A stretch of 64,000 bases of DNA from an uncultured Pseudomonadota bacterium (GTDB lineage: Bacteria > Myxococcota_A > UBA796 > SXON01). The notes beneath the pieces were generated by a model. That model worked only from the letters and a program-made list of their open reading frames with translations, did not search any database and was not told the DNA's origin. The position numbers and the translations under genes are program-made. The DNA lies in NCBI GenBank assembly GCA_903875225.1, contig CAIQVJ010000019.1, positions 62,001-126,000 of the forward strand. The letters run 5' to 3'. Positions 33,007 through 42,892 of this stretch are shown piece after piece (the first letter of the stretch is position 1; each line of letters begins with the position of its first letter).

Positions 33007-36000
33007 CTACGCACGCCGGCTCGGAGCGAGGTCGGCGTGTACACGCTGTCGTAGCAGGAACTCGTCCTCCTCGATGAGGGCGCGCCCTCGCGGCCCGAGG
33101 GCGAGATCCTCGTGCGCGAGGGCCTGCACGATGCACTCCGCGTACTCCACCAGGGAGATCGCGAAGTGGGAGTTGGTGCCGAAGCTGTCTGTGACCCGGT
33201 CCACCATGCGGAAAAGGCGCAGGGCCGTCTCCACGGCGGCTTCGGGCGTCTCGAAGGCCTGTGCCCGGGAGATCCCGCGCGTGAGCGCCATGCGCTCGGG
33301 CAGGGGTGGGTCCTGCGCCAGGCGCTGCCAGGCGGCCTCGAACGCGGGGGCGGCCTCGGCGGTGCTGCCGATGGCGAGCAGTCCCGCGGCGAGCGAGAGC
33401 CTGGGCGCGAGGTCCTCGCCACGGGTGATCGGCCCCGCGCCCTCGGCCAACGCTGTGAGCAGCGGTCGAGCCTCTTCTGTCCGCCCCGCGCGCCGGAAGC
33501 TGCGCAGCACGCCTGGCAGGTGCTGGGTGACAGTGGCATGTCCGGCGCCGAGCACCGAGAAGCTCTCGAGGACGAGCCGCGAAGCGATGTGCACGTGTTC
33601 GGCCTCCCGGGCCAGGGACGCCACGGCGAGGGCCTCAGCGGCCAGCGGTGCCCGTACTTCCGGACTGAATTTCGTGATCGCGCCCAGCAGGGTGGCGAGG
33701 CGCTCGACCAGCCGGGCGGGCGGGAGCGCGGGGACGAAGTCGAGCACGCCATCGTAGAGACGCGCGGCCTGAAGCTCGGGCTGCGCCCGTGCGTCGTCCA
33801 GGATCCGCAGGAGCGCGGCGGCGAGCAGCTCCGTGTCTACCATGCCGCGCAGCGGTGCAAACACCTCCCCACGGGGATCCAGCTCGCGGGCGGTGTAGCC
33901 CCGGATCGGGTCCAGACGCTCCTGCGGCTCCAGGATGGTGCACACCTGCCGCAGCCGGTCGACCTTGTACCGGTCGAAGCGGGGAAGCTCGTTCAGGAGC
34001 TGCGCGGTGGAGGGCGGGAGCGGCACGCCGGCCGGCTCGCCGTCGATGGCCTGGGTGATGCGGGCTGCGAGTCCGGTGGTGCAGAAGGTGTGGATCGCAT
34101 CGGGCTGGGCGGGCAGCGCAGCGAGGGCCTGGGCGCGGAGGTCGGTCGCCCGGTCGAGCACGCCGAGCCGGGCGAAGCCCCACGCGAAGACGAGGTCCAC
34201 GTAGATGCGCGAGAGCGCGACGGGCGCCTCCAGAGCGTGGCGCGCGCGCCTCGTGGTGAAGAACTGTGCCCGCATCCGCTCCAGGGGGTCGGCGAGCCTG
34301 CGGGCGCTCCCGACGCCTGAAAATCGCAGGAACGCCGGTAGTTCGCGCGCTGCGGGGAGCCCGTGGTGCAGCTCCGAGAAGATGCGGTCCCGCGCGCGGG
34401 CCAGCAGGAGGACATCCCGGTCTGCGGTGTCCACGCGGGCGAGGTGCCGCTGGGTGAGCCACCAGGTGCGCAGGTCCAGCACGCGCCCGTGGCGATCGAG
34501 CCAGGCGCGCGTGGCGTCCATCGGGACGGCGCTCGCGAGCACGGCGGCGGCCACGGTACGCACCTGCTCCCGGTTGGGATCCGGGAGCTCCAGCAGGGAG
34601 GCTGCCGCGCCGTTGGCGGCGGTCATCGCCGCGTGGAAGGGCCCCGCACCGGCCTCGTCCGCCCAGGTCGCGCGCCCCCAGGCCAGCCCGGCGTCCCGGG
34701 TGCGACCGGCCTGGGTGTAGAGCGCCGCGAGGTCCGCCCACATCGCCCCGCGCTCCGGTGCATCCCCTGGAGCGTCGAGCTCCAGGAAGGCCCGCTCGGC
34801 GTCCTCGAGGGCGCGTCCCAGCGCATCCGGCGTGAGATCGATCCGGATCTGCGCGAACCGCCGCGACCGCGTCGGGGCCGGGGCGGCATCCGGGGGCGCC
34901 TCCGTGGGCGCCGGTGGGGCAGGCTCGGCGCGCTTTCGCTCGCGCGGTCGCCGCTCCACGGGCGCGGGCGCTGCGACGGGATCCGCCGCGATCTTCAAGC
35001 TGTCGAAGGCGAAGCGCGTGCCCTGGACCCAGGCCTCGAGCACGTTCTCGTCCCGGTCCAGGAGGTAGTCCACCCACTCGTCCAGCCGGGTGAACCGGTC
35101 CGCCAGGACGAAGTGGACCTGCAGGCCCCCGGGGCCCTGCTCCACCCAGGCCACGGTCCCTTCGGGTGGGGCGAGCAGGGCTCGCAGCCGTTCGCTGCGG
35201 ATCGGCGGCTCGATCGCGGTGCCGACGGGCAGGAACAACCCGGGGATGGCATCGGCTGCGGCGAAGGCCCGACCGGGCAGCTCCGGTGCGGAAGCCTCAC
35301 GGCTGGCCCGTCGCAGGTGGAAGAGCACCGTTTCGGGGAGCCCCGCGGTGCTGGGGATCACAGCGAGCTCCAGCTGGTTTGCGATGGCCTCGGGGAGCTC
35401 CTGCAGGAGGCGATCCACGCGGTCCGTCTCCTCGCTGATCCAGAGCCCGGGGGCCTTTGCGGGAGCGCGCCCGAGCCGCAGCGGGACACGGAGTCGGCGC
35501 GTCGGGGCCGCGGCGGTCTCCGGCACGGGGGCTTGGAGGAGCAGGTCCATCCGGGAATCGAGGGGCGTCCATGGGCCATCGGGGAGCACGCGCCACGGGC
35601 CCGCCCGGGGCAGGAGCCAGATCCGCCCGGGGGGTGTGCGCAGCGAGCCGCTCAACGGGTGGGCGTAGCCGGCCTCGATCCAGACCTGCCCGACCGCGAC
35701 GAACGCCCGCATGCCGTCGCTGTCCAGCGCGCGCAGCAGGGTGTAGTAGGGCGGTCCGCTCACCCGGACGAGGGTCGTGGTGCCCGCCACCAGGAGCTCC
35801 TGCCGATCGCACCCCAGTCGCACCATCTCGCCGACCAGGTCAAGCGCCGCCTCCTCGCTGCTCCGCGCCCCGGTCTGATCGAGCACGAAGAGCGCGACGC
35901 CCACGGCACCCGGGTCCGTGGCCCGCTGGACCGGGATCACCTCTGCCCAGCAGGAGAGCGTCGAATCCGCTTCGCCTCCCGGCGCGGGCACGGCCCCGAG

Positions 36001-36141
36001 GGGCGCGAGGTCGAGCGCGGTCTGGACCACCACGGCTCCATCGACGATCGCAGCGCGTAGGGGGCGTACGAGCACCTCCACCGGAAGCGCCGAGAGCGCC
36101 GCCTGGAATGCACTCAGGTTCGGGAACCGCCAGGCGCTCAC
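33007..36141 (-). CDS. Large unrecognised protein, possible ternary-system component
   Basis: A 1044-residue soluble protein without signal peptide or membrane segment. Residues 1-400 are strand-rich with conserved-looking phrases (VLVRPLRAAIVDGAVVV, VWIEAGYAHPL, RIWLLPRAGPW, GTVAWVEQGPGGLQVHF), like repeated sensor or substrate-binding modules. A Pro/Ala/Arg linker lies at about 400-430. The rest is helical and Ala/Leu-rich, TPR-like. The GTG start overlaps the stop of a 77-residue gene (GTGA). By style and gene neighbourhood it resembles large accessory proteins of MoxR/FtsH-vWA ternary conflict systems, but no domain could be assigned with confidence. A search for bpX/fvmX-type profiles is needed to settle it. 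Confidence 0.72.
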   Translation of the reverse strand: MSAWRFPNLSAFQAALSALPVEVLVRPLRAAIVDGAVVVQTALDLAPLGAVPAPGGEADSTLSCWAEVIPVQRATDPGAVGVALFVLDQTGARSSEEAALDLVGEMVRLGCDRQELLVAGTTTLVRVSGPPYYTLLRALDSDGMRAFVAVGQVWIEAGYAHPLSGSLRTPPGRIWLLPRAGPWRVLPDGPWTPLDSRMDLLLQAPVPETAAAPTRRLRVPLRLGRAPAKAPGLWISEETDRVDRLLQELPEAIANQLELAVIPSTAGLPETVLFHLRRASREASAPELPGRAFAAADAIPGLFLPVGTAIEPPIRSERLRALLAPPEGTVAWVEQGPGGLQVHFVLADRFTRLDEWVDYLLDRDENVLEAWVQGTRFAFDSLKIAADPVAAPAPVERRPRERKRAEPAPPAPTEAPPDAAPAPTRSRRFAQIRIDLTPDALGRALEDAERAFLELDAPGDAPERGAMWADLAALYTQAGRTRDAGLAWGRATWADEAGAGPFHAAMTAANGAAASLLELPDPNREQVRTVAAAVLASAVPMDATRAWLDRHGRVLDLRTWWLTQRHLARVDTADRDVLLLARARDRIFSELHHGLPAARELPAFLRFSGVGSARRLADPLERMRAQFFTTRRARHALEAPVALSRIYVDLVFAWGFARLGVLDRATDLRAQALAALPAQPDAIHTFCTTGLAARITQAIDGEPAGVPLPPSTAQLLNELPRFDRYKVDRLRQVCTILEPQERLDPIRGYTARELDPRGEVFAPLRGMVDTELLAAALLRILDDARAQPELQAARLYDGVLDFVPALPPARLVERLATLLGAITKFSPEVRAPLAAEALAVASLAREAEHVHIASRLVLESFSVLGAGHATVTQHLPGVLRSFRRAGRTEEARPLLTALAEGAGPITRGEDLAPRLSLAAGLLAIGSTAEAAPAFEAAWQRLAQDPPLPERMALTRGISRAQAFETPEAAVETALRLFRMVDRVTDSFGTNSHFAISLVEYAECIVQALAHEDLALGPRGRALIEEDEFLLRQRVHADLAPSRRA

Positions 36142-36371
36142 GACTTCTGCTCGATGCCCCCGCCGATGGGCTCGTTGCTCACCGGCTCGAGCAGGCCCTC
36201 GTTCGCCTGCACCCGGTTGGCTCCCGCCTTGCCCACCACCCTCTGCACGAGCGCCTTGTGGTCCTCCTCGTGCTCCATCGGGAGCGCGTCGCTGTCGGAC
36301 TCGTAGCCGATCAGCACTTCGCGCTTCCGGGTGATCGGGTCGACGCGGAGCTGCAGGGTGAGGCGGGGCAT
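36138..36371 (-). CDS. Small 77-residue protein coupled to the 1044-residue gene
   Basis: A short gene from the ATG at 36369-36371 to a TGA that overlaps the next start. The sequence begins with a strand (RLTLQLRVDPITRKREVLIGY) and has an acidic, conserved-looking core SDALPMEHEEDHKALVQRVV. It is soluble and acidic, and could be a small adaptor. Small acidic proteins of this shape (DUF2997-like) accompany FtsH-related ternary clusters; the resemblance is only general. The gene is inside a longer antisense-looking frame, but the overlap with the large downstream gene and the codon use support this short form. It is divergent from the M50 protease. Confidence 0.65.
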   Translation of the reverse strand: MPRLTLQLRVDPITRKREVLIGYESDSDALPMEHEEDHKALVQRVVGKAGANRVQANEGLLEPVSNEPIGGGIEQKS

Positions 36372-36422
36372 TCGTGACAGCTTTAGCCGGTCCGCGCCCG
36401 CGCCGGTGGTTAGCAGAGGAGC

Positions 36423-37259
36423 ATGGCTGACGAAGTCACTTGGGATTCCTTGTCTGAAGATCGCATCATCCGGCGCCCCCCGCAGCCGAAGGAGAAGGCG
36501 TGGTGGCAGAGGTTGTTCGCGCCGGTGGCAGCCGGTGGCGCCGCCATGCTCAAGTTTGCCGCGCCGATCTTGAAGTTCCTGCCGCTGGTGCTGAAGACGG
36601 GTGGGAGCATGTTGCTCTCGATCGGGGCATACGCCTGGTTGTACGGATGGAAGTTCGGACTCGGGTTCGTGCTGCTCTTGTTCGTGCACGAGATGGGGCA
36701 CTCCGTGGCCGCGAAGTTCTTCGGGCTGAAGGTCTCGGCGCCCATGTTCATCCCGTTCCTGGGCGCGCAGATCCTGCTGAAGGAGATGCCGCCGAACGCC
36801 TGGGTGGAGGCGATGGTCGGGTACGGAGGCCCGCTGCTCGGAACGATCGGAGGACTGGTTGCATTCATGATCGGGATGGAGACCGGAAGCCCGCTCTTCT
36901 TCGCGCTCGCCAGCTCCGCGTTCTTCCTGAACCTGTTCAACCTCGTGCCGATCATCCCGCTCGACGGCGGGCGGGTGGTCACCGCGATCTCGCCCTGGCT
37001 CTGGATCGTGGGCATCGTGCTGCTCGTGCCCTACCTGCTGTGGAACCTGTCTGGAGCCGGAATCTACATCCTGCTGCTCGTCGGTACGAGCATCCCGCGC
37101 GTGTGGCGCCAGTTCAAGGACCGCAACAACCCCGAGCAACAGCGCTATTTCGAGTGCGAGCCGTGGCAGCGCGGGCTGGTCACCGTGGGGTACTTCGGCC
37201 TCGTGCTCTTCCTCGCGGTGGCCATGACCGAGTCGCACCACATCCTCGCGGCGCTGTGA
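36423..37259 (+). CDS. M50 site-2-type membrane metalloprotease
   Basis: A 278-residue integral membrane zinc protease. The catalytic motif HEMGH is at residues 89-93 in a hydrophobic helix. The third zinc ligand is Asp181 in NLVPIIPLDGGRVV. Five or six hydrophobic segments are visible and no PDZ domain is present. Such enzymes cleave membrane-spanning substrates such as anti-sigma factors, but the small forms without PDZ often have unknown substrates. It starts with ATG 51 bases from the divergent 77-residue gene and is followed within eight bases by a small secreted protein, so those two may be cotranscribed. Confidence 0.88.
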   Translation: MADEVTWDSLSEDRIIRRPPQPKEKAWWQRLFAPVAAGGAAMLKFAAPILKFLPLVLKTGGSMLLSIGAYAWLYGWKFGLGFVLLLFVHEMGHSVAAKFFGLKVSAPMFIPFLGAQILLKEMPPNAWVEAMVGYGGPLLGTIGGLVAFMIGMETGSPLFFALASSAFFLNLFNLVPIIPLDGGRVVTAISPWLWIVGIVLLVPYLLWNLSGAGIYILLLVGTSIPRVWRQFKDRNNPEQQRYFECEPWQRGLVTVGYFGLVLFLAVAMTESHHILAAL

Positions 37260-37266
37260 TTCGCTG

Positions 37267-37662
37267 ATGTTCGTGCTCCTCTCCTTCGCGTTCGCGGCCG
37301 ATCCCGCGATGACCTGCCTCGGCTCCCAGCTCTGCGATGGGAAGTGCATCTCCCTGATCGAGGTGTGCCCGACGGCGCCCCCCGCGCCCGTCACAACGGT
37401 GCCGGTCGTGGACGACACCATCTGCCGGGTGAACCCGTTGCCGAAGGCAGGCGAGCCGCCTGTGAACGCGGATGCCGTGAGGAAGGCGGCGAAGGCCGTG
37501 TGCGTCGTGGGTTCGTTCATGGGTCCCGGCTGCGATCCGGACTCCCCGATGCTCTACGAACGCCCGAAGGAAAACGTGGAGCCGCCCTGCGGCGGACCGC
37601 CCGTGCCGCCCCCTGCGACGGGCGCAAAATCGACGGGAGAGGGTGAAAACGCAGAAAAGTGA
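37267..37662 (+). CDS. Small Cys-rich secreted protein
   Basis: A 131-residue predicted exported protein with a short signal peptide (FVLLSFAFA, cleavage near AFA-ADP). The mature part has about eight cysteines (CLGSQLCDGKCISLIEVC, then others), which could form disulfides, and a Pro/Gly-rich tail. It may be a binding or inhibitor-like protein. No family was recognised. It starts eight bases after the M50 protease stop and is probably cotranscribed with it. Confidence 0.65.
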   Translation: MFVLLSFAFAADPAMTCLGSQLCDGKCISLIEVCPTAPPAPVTTVPVVDDTICRVNPLPKAGEPPVNADAVRKAAKAVCVVGSFMGPGCDPDSPMLYERPKENVEPPCGGPPVPPPATGAKSTGEGENAEK

Positions 37663-37673
37663 TCCCAGATCAC
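37659..37673 (+). terminator. Small hairpin at the end of the secreted gene
   Basis: GTGATC-CCA-GATCAC forms a six-base stem that overlaps the stop codon of the small secreted protein. It is followed by an AAATT stretch rather than T-rich DNA. It is a possible weak terminator or the first of the hairpins in this gap. Confidence 0.3.
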
Positions 37674-37684
37674 AAATTCCCGGG

Positions 37685-37737
37685 CCGGCGGATGGCGTCG
37701 CAGCCCGGTACTCCGGGCAAGACCCATCCGCAGGCAA
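37685..37737. repeat. 53-bp direct repeat, copy 1 (hairpin-forming)
   Basis: The first of two identical 53-bp copies. Inside it, GCGGATGG (37688-37695) pairs with CCATCCGC (37724-37731), and GCCCGG-TACT-CCGGGC (37703-37718) forms an inner stem with a TACT loop. It resembles a REP-type palindrome. The second copy lies 139 bases downstream. Confidence 0.85.
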
Positions 37738-37776
37738 ACGAAGAATAGGCGGTACTCCGCCGATTCTTCGTTTGCC
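37733..37776. repeat. Long perfect hairpin with TACT loop
   Basis: A 14-base arm GGCAAACGAAGAAT (37733-37746) is exactly complementary to ATTCTTCGTTTGCC (37763-37776). It encloses GGCGG-TACT-CCGCC. The loop is the same TACT as in the flanking 53-bp repeats. It could act as a bidirectional terminator, a REP-like element, or the remnant of a small palindromic mobile repeat. Confidence 0.85.
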
Positions 37777-37823
37777 GTTCGGCCCCGGGGGTCTGGGGGG
37801 CCCCGCCCTCCAGACAGACAGGT

Positions 37824-37876
37824 CCGGCGGATGGCGTCGCAGCCCGGTACTCCGGGCAAGACCCATCCGCAGGCAA
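37824..37876. repeat. 53-bp direct repeat, copy 2
   Basis: Identical to copy 1 over 53 bases, including the TACT-looped inner stem. The flanks are also partly repeated: a CCCCGCCC-N-CAGACAGACAGGTCC segment before it and a similar CCCCGCCCCCCGGACAGACCGG segment after it. This suggests an imperfect further unit up to about 37910. Confidence 0.85.
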
Positions 37877-37922
37877 GCCCCGCCCCCCGGACAGACCGGT
37901 CCGCCCGATGTAGAATCGACGG

Positions 37923-38348
37923 ATGATCCCTCCCTCGCATCACGGCCGCTTCACCGGTTCCAACCGCCTCTGGATCATGCCGGGGACCCCAGCCCACGCT
38001 TCTGACGGAACCCTCATCGTCTCCGCCAACCGCGTGTCCGTCCGTTGGACCCACGACGGGGCGGCGAAGGAGGGCGAACTCGTACTCAACGGACCCGGTC
38101 CGGCGTGCCGCGGTGACTTCACGGACACGTTCCACGCGGCGAGCGGGCTGGTGCTGCACGGCCACGTGGACGGCAGCGCGGTCCGCTTGTACACCACGTT
38201 CCCGGCCGGCGACGGATCCCCGGACTGGGGGTGGCGCATCGTGCTGGACTGGTACGATCCGGATCACTTCAGCTTTCGCATGTTCGTCGTGCTCCCCGAC
38301 GGCAAGGAGGCGCTCTCCGTGGAGCTGCGCGGGGGGCGCGCGGCCTGA
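37923..38348 (+). CDS. Small unrecognised beta-rich protein
   Basis: A 141-residue protein without export signal. The sequence is strand-rich with conserved-looking Asp/Gly/His motifs (FHAASGLVLHGHVDG, VLDWYDPDHFSFRMF), reminiscent of a small lipocalin-like or DUF1579-like fold. No function can be given. The ATG at 37923 lacks a clear ribosome-binding site. It follows the hairpin-rich region and converges with the FtsH-like gene; the 112 bases between them show nothing notable. Confidence 0.55.
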   Translation: MIPPSHHGRFTGSNRLWIMPGTPAHASDGTLIVSANRVSVRWTHDGAAKEGELVLNGPGPACRGDFTDTFHAASGLVLHGHVDGSAVRLYTTFPAGDGSPDWGWRIVLDWYDPDHFSFRMFVVLPDGKEALSVELRGGRAA

Positions 38349-38460
38349 CGCTTTCGGGGTCGACGTCGTGGCGGCGGGATCCTGCCCGTTCAAACGGGCG
38401 GCCGACGGCGGATCGCAGCAGCGCACCGGAGCCCGATAGCCCGCCGACAAGTCGGGAAGT

Positions 38461-40560
<2,100 letters not shown>

Positions 40561-40570
40561 CGTCCGGGAC

Positions 40571-41140
40571 CTATACCCGCACCTTGATGGTGAGGTTGCC
40601 GTCCTCGGCGCTGCCCTCGATCGACTCGATGTCGCCGAGCTCGCGGGCCTTCTCCACCAGGGCTTCCGCCGTTGCCGCGTTCACGACCGCGTCCAGCTCC
40701 GGGCGCACCTCGGCCAGCTCCGCTTCGAGCCGTGCGGTCGCCTCGCGCCGTGCTGCCTCCTGCAGGGGCACCACAGCCGCCTCAAGCTGCCGCATCGCAC
40801 GGTCCTCGGCCTGCTTGCGGGCATCCTCGATGTTCTCCGCCGTCCCGCTCGCGGTGGTCGAGACGTTCACCTGCACCTCCTCTGCGATGCTCACGGTGAC
40901 GGTGCCGGTGCGCACGTTCACCTCGACCGTGACGTTGCCCTCCCCCACCTTCACCAGGACGAGCTCCCCATCCTGGTCCGTGCGGGTGTAGCCTCGCTTC
41001 TCCAGCTCCGTCGCGAGCAGCTCCGCCATGCGTTCCGGCGCCAGGATCGGCAGGACATCGATCGTGCCCTGCACCCCGTCCTCCACGTGGACGATGCGTT
41101 GCACACCCTCGGACACCTGGATTCGGAACGCGCGGCTCAT
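40571..41140 (-). CDS. Unrecognised protein of the FtsH-like cluster
   Basis: A 189-residue acidic protein. The first 90 residues alternate strand and helix (MAELLATELEKRGYTRTDQDG, NVTVEVNVRTGTVTVSIAE), resembling DUF1257/Ycf35-like or other small accessory domains found with FtsH-type ternary clusters. The middle is a Glu/Ala/Arg-rich helix (about 100-150) and the end is a short strand (DGNLTIKVRV). There is no signal peptide and no enzyme motif. Ten bases separate it from the FtsH-like gene, so it is a likely adaptor or regulator of the protease. The family assignment is tentative. Confidence 0.68.
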   Translation of the reverse strand: MSRAFRIQVSEGVQRIVHVEDGVQGTIDVLPILAPERMAELLATELEKRGYTRTDQDGELVLVKVGEGNVTVEVNVRTGTVTVSIAEEVQVNVSTTASGTAENIEDARKQAEDRAMRQLEAAVVPLQEAARREATARLEAELAEVRPELDAVVNAATAEALVEKARELGDIESIEGSAEDGNLTIKVRV

Positions 41141-41179
41141 GGCTCCACTCTAGCGCGGGGGCGGGCCCCGGGCCCGGGA

Positions 41180-42229
41180 TCAGATCCCGGCGACCGCGTG
41201 GATGCGAGCCTCGGCGATCGGTCGCGCGCGGTCCAGCGCCGCCCAGCGGGCTCGCAGGGTGCGCGCCTCGGCATAGCCGTCGTCGAAGAAGTCGAGAGAG
41301 CCCAGCGCATCGACGTGCCTGCCCAGCGCCACGACGACCTCCGCGAGCACGGTGCCGGCGCGCGCGGCAGCAGCCCGGTCCCGAGCCGACGCGCTCTCGT
41401 CCGAGAGGGCAGGGGCCACCGGGCGGCCCATCGCAGCCACGCCCGCCTCCACGAGCGGCAGGGCGAGATCCATGCGACCGCTCTCGGAGCACGCTTCGAT
41501 CCACGCTGCATAGGTCCTTCGCCGAAGATCAGAGACCGCGATCGCGTCGGCCAGGGCAGTCTGGGGTCGGTCGGCCGCCAGGATGTCGGCCGCGAGCCAG
41601 CCGCAGAGCCCTTCGACGAGGAGCGCGTGTTCGCGGAGGAGGGGCCGGAAGTCGGGGGTGGCAGCGACGGCCCGCGGGGACGGAGCGGGCGCGGCCTCGC
41701 CGCGCGCGGGCTGCAGCCGAGCGGGCCGGGCGAGCGCGAGCGCATCCGCGAACGCCAACCGCACAAGGGGATTCTCGCGGAGCACCTGCTCCGCCAGCAC
41801 GTCGCCCAGGTTCTCCGCGACGAGCAGGCGGGCGGTGAGGTAGACGAGCACGATGTCCGCGGGGGCGGTGGCCGGGCGGAGCGGGCAGCCGGGCCGGGAG
41901 CCGATCGCAAGCGGCTCTGCCAGCGCCCACTGGAGGAGCTCCACCGGGAGCCCGGTGATGGTGAAGTCGGGCGGGGGGTGACGCTGCCACAGGCGTCCAG
42001 CCGGGGTGCCGAACGCCTCGCGGCGGGCGCCGCCCCCGTGTGCGAGCGCCCGGACCAGGCCCGTTGCCAGCGTGTGCTTCAGCGCCTCGAGGCCGAGGGT
42101 GGAGATCCCGGCGCGGGTGTCGTGGGCGGTCCGGAGCAGCGCCCCCGCCTGGGCGGAGCCTGCGCCGAGAACGGCGCGCAGGAGCACCAGGAGCTCGTAG
42201 TCGCACTCGTGGATGGGGCGTACGCTCAT
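41180..42229 (-). CDS. Unrecognised helical protein of the FtsH-like cluster
   Basis: A 349-residue, Ala/Leu/Arg-rich soluble protein. The ATG at 42227-42229 overlaps the stop of the radical-SAM gene as ATGA, so the two are coupled. The whole chain appears helical, with no membrane segment and no catalytic motif. A conserved-looking opening reads RPIHECDYELLVLLRAVLG and a stretch near residue 95 reads DFTITGLPVELLQWALA. It may be a substrate or sensor adaptor for the protease, judged from position only. A 39-base gap leads to the next gene in the operon. Confidence 0.68.
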   Translation of the reverse strand: MSVRPIHECDYELLVLLRAVLGAGSAQAGALLRTAHDTRAGISTLGLEALKHTLATGLVRALAHGGGARREAFGTPAGRLWQRHPPPDFTITGLPVELLQWALAEPLAIGSRPGCPLRPATAPADIVLVYLTARLLVAENLGDVLAEQVLRENPLVRLAFADALALARPARLQPARGEAAPAPSPRAVAATPDFRPLLREHALLVEGLCGWLAADILAADRPQTALADAIAVSDLRRRTYAAWIEACSESGRMDLALPLVEAGVAAMGRPVAPALSDESASARDRAAAARAGTVLAEVVVALGRHVDALGSLDFFDDGYAEARTLRARWAALDRARPIAEARIHAVAGI

Positions 42230-42780
42230 CGCCGCAGCGTACCCGGCGCGGGCCACCCGTTCACGGTGAGCACCCCGCCGCGGAGCCGCAGCTCCACGGT
42301 GTTGGCGCCCCGGAAGTCAGCAGGGCCGTAGCGGTCGGTCAGGAAGTGCAGGCCCTGGTTCCGGGAGCCGATCCATCGGCGGGCGGCGCCCTCGGGCTGC
42401 TGCTCGTCGTAGGGGCCATCCACGAGGACGTCCACCCACTGCAGCAGGTCCGGGGCCCGGGCGCACACCTCGTCACGGGCGTAGCCCGAGTACAGCAGGA
42501 CGCTCAGGCCCGCCTCTCGCGCGGCACGGGACAGGTCGGTCACGGCCTCGGGCTGGTCCAGGGGCTCTCCCCCGAGCAAGGTCACGCCCTCGGTCCCGGC
42601 GACCCGAGCCGCGTGCACGAGCGCCCCGGTGGACCAGGGCTCACCCCCGCTCACGCCGAAAAGCTCGGGGTTGCAGCACCCGGGGCACCGGATCCGGCAG
42701 CCCTGGACCCAGATCGCGGTCCGGCGCCCGGGGCCCTCGGCCTCGGTGCAGGGGAGGAGATGTGCGACCCGCAGGGGCAT
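42226..42780 (-). CDS. NrdG-like radical-SAM activase
   Basis: A 184-residue 4Fe-4S radical-SAM protein of the small activase type. The cluster motif is WVQGCRIRCPGCCNPELF, a CxxxCxxC. It is followed by TLLGGEPLDQ, which binds S-adenosylmethionine, and a YSGY motif. In known members this fold installs a glycyl radical on a partner enzyme. No glycyl-radical enzyme is nearby, so here it may modify another protein of the cluster. It is the first gene of the operon that ends with the FtsH-like protease, and its stop overlaps the next start. The start is an ATG. Oxygen sensitivity would be expected. Confidence 0.88.
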   Translation of the reverse strand: MPLRVAHLLPCTEAEGPGRRTAIWVQGCRIRCPGCCNPELFGVSGGEPWSTGALVHAARVAGTEGVTLLGGEPLDQPEAVTDLSRAAREAGLSVLLYSGYARDEVCARAPDLLQWVDVLVDGPYDEQQPEGAARRWIGSRNQGLHFLTDRYGPADFRGANTVELRLRGGVLTVNGWPAPGTLRR

Positions 42781-42822
42781 GGTCGCCGGCTAGCCCGTTT
42801 GCCGGGTCCGCGCGCAAAAACG

Positions 42823-42858
42823 AAATCGGCCGCCGGGCTCTCGCTCGACGGCCGATTT
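42823..42858 (-). terminator. Strong terminator of the Tyr-rich lipoprotein gene
   Basis: AAATCGGCCG (42823-42832) pairs with CGGCCGATTT (42849-42858). On the minus strand the stem is followed by TTTCGTTTTT, a T-rich tract, so it fits an intrinsic terminator of the lipoprotein gene. The plus-strand side also ends in T residues, so it may work both ways. It separates that gene from the radical-SAM operon. Confidence 0.8.
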
Positions 42859-42892
42859 TTCAGCCTCGCCCCCGCGGGGCGGGCCGCACCGA

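Noticed and set aside
36372..37520. Long minus-strand extension of the 77-residue gene
   Set aside because: It runs antisense through the M50 protease, whose HEMGH and LDGG motifs are clear. Only the short C-terminal part has a good start and an overlap with the next gene.
37685..37876. Possible CRISPR array
   Set aside because: Only two copies of the 53-bp unit exist, with an 86-base interval holding an unrelated hairpin, and no cas genes are present.
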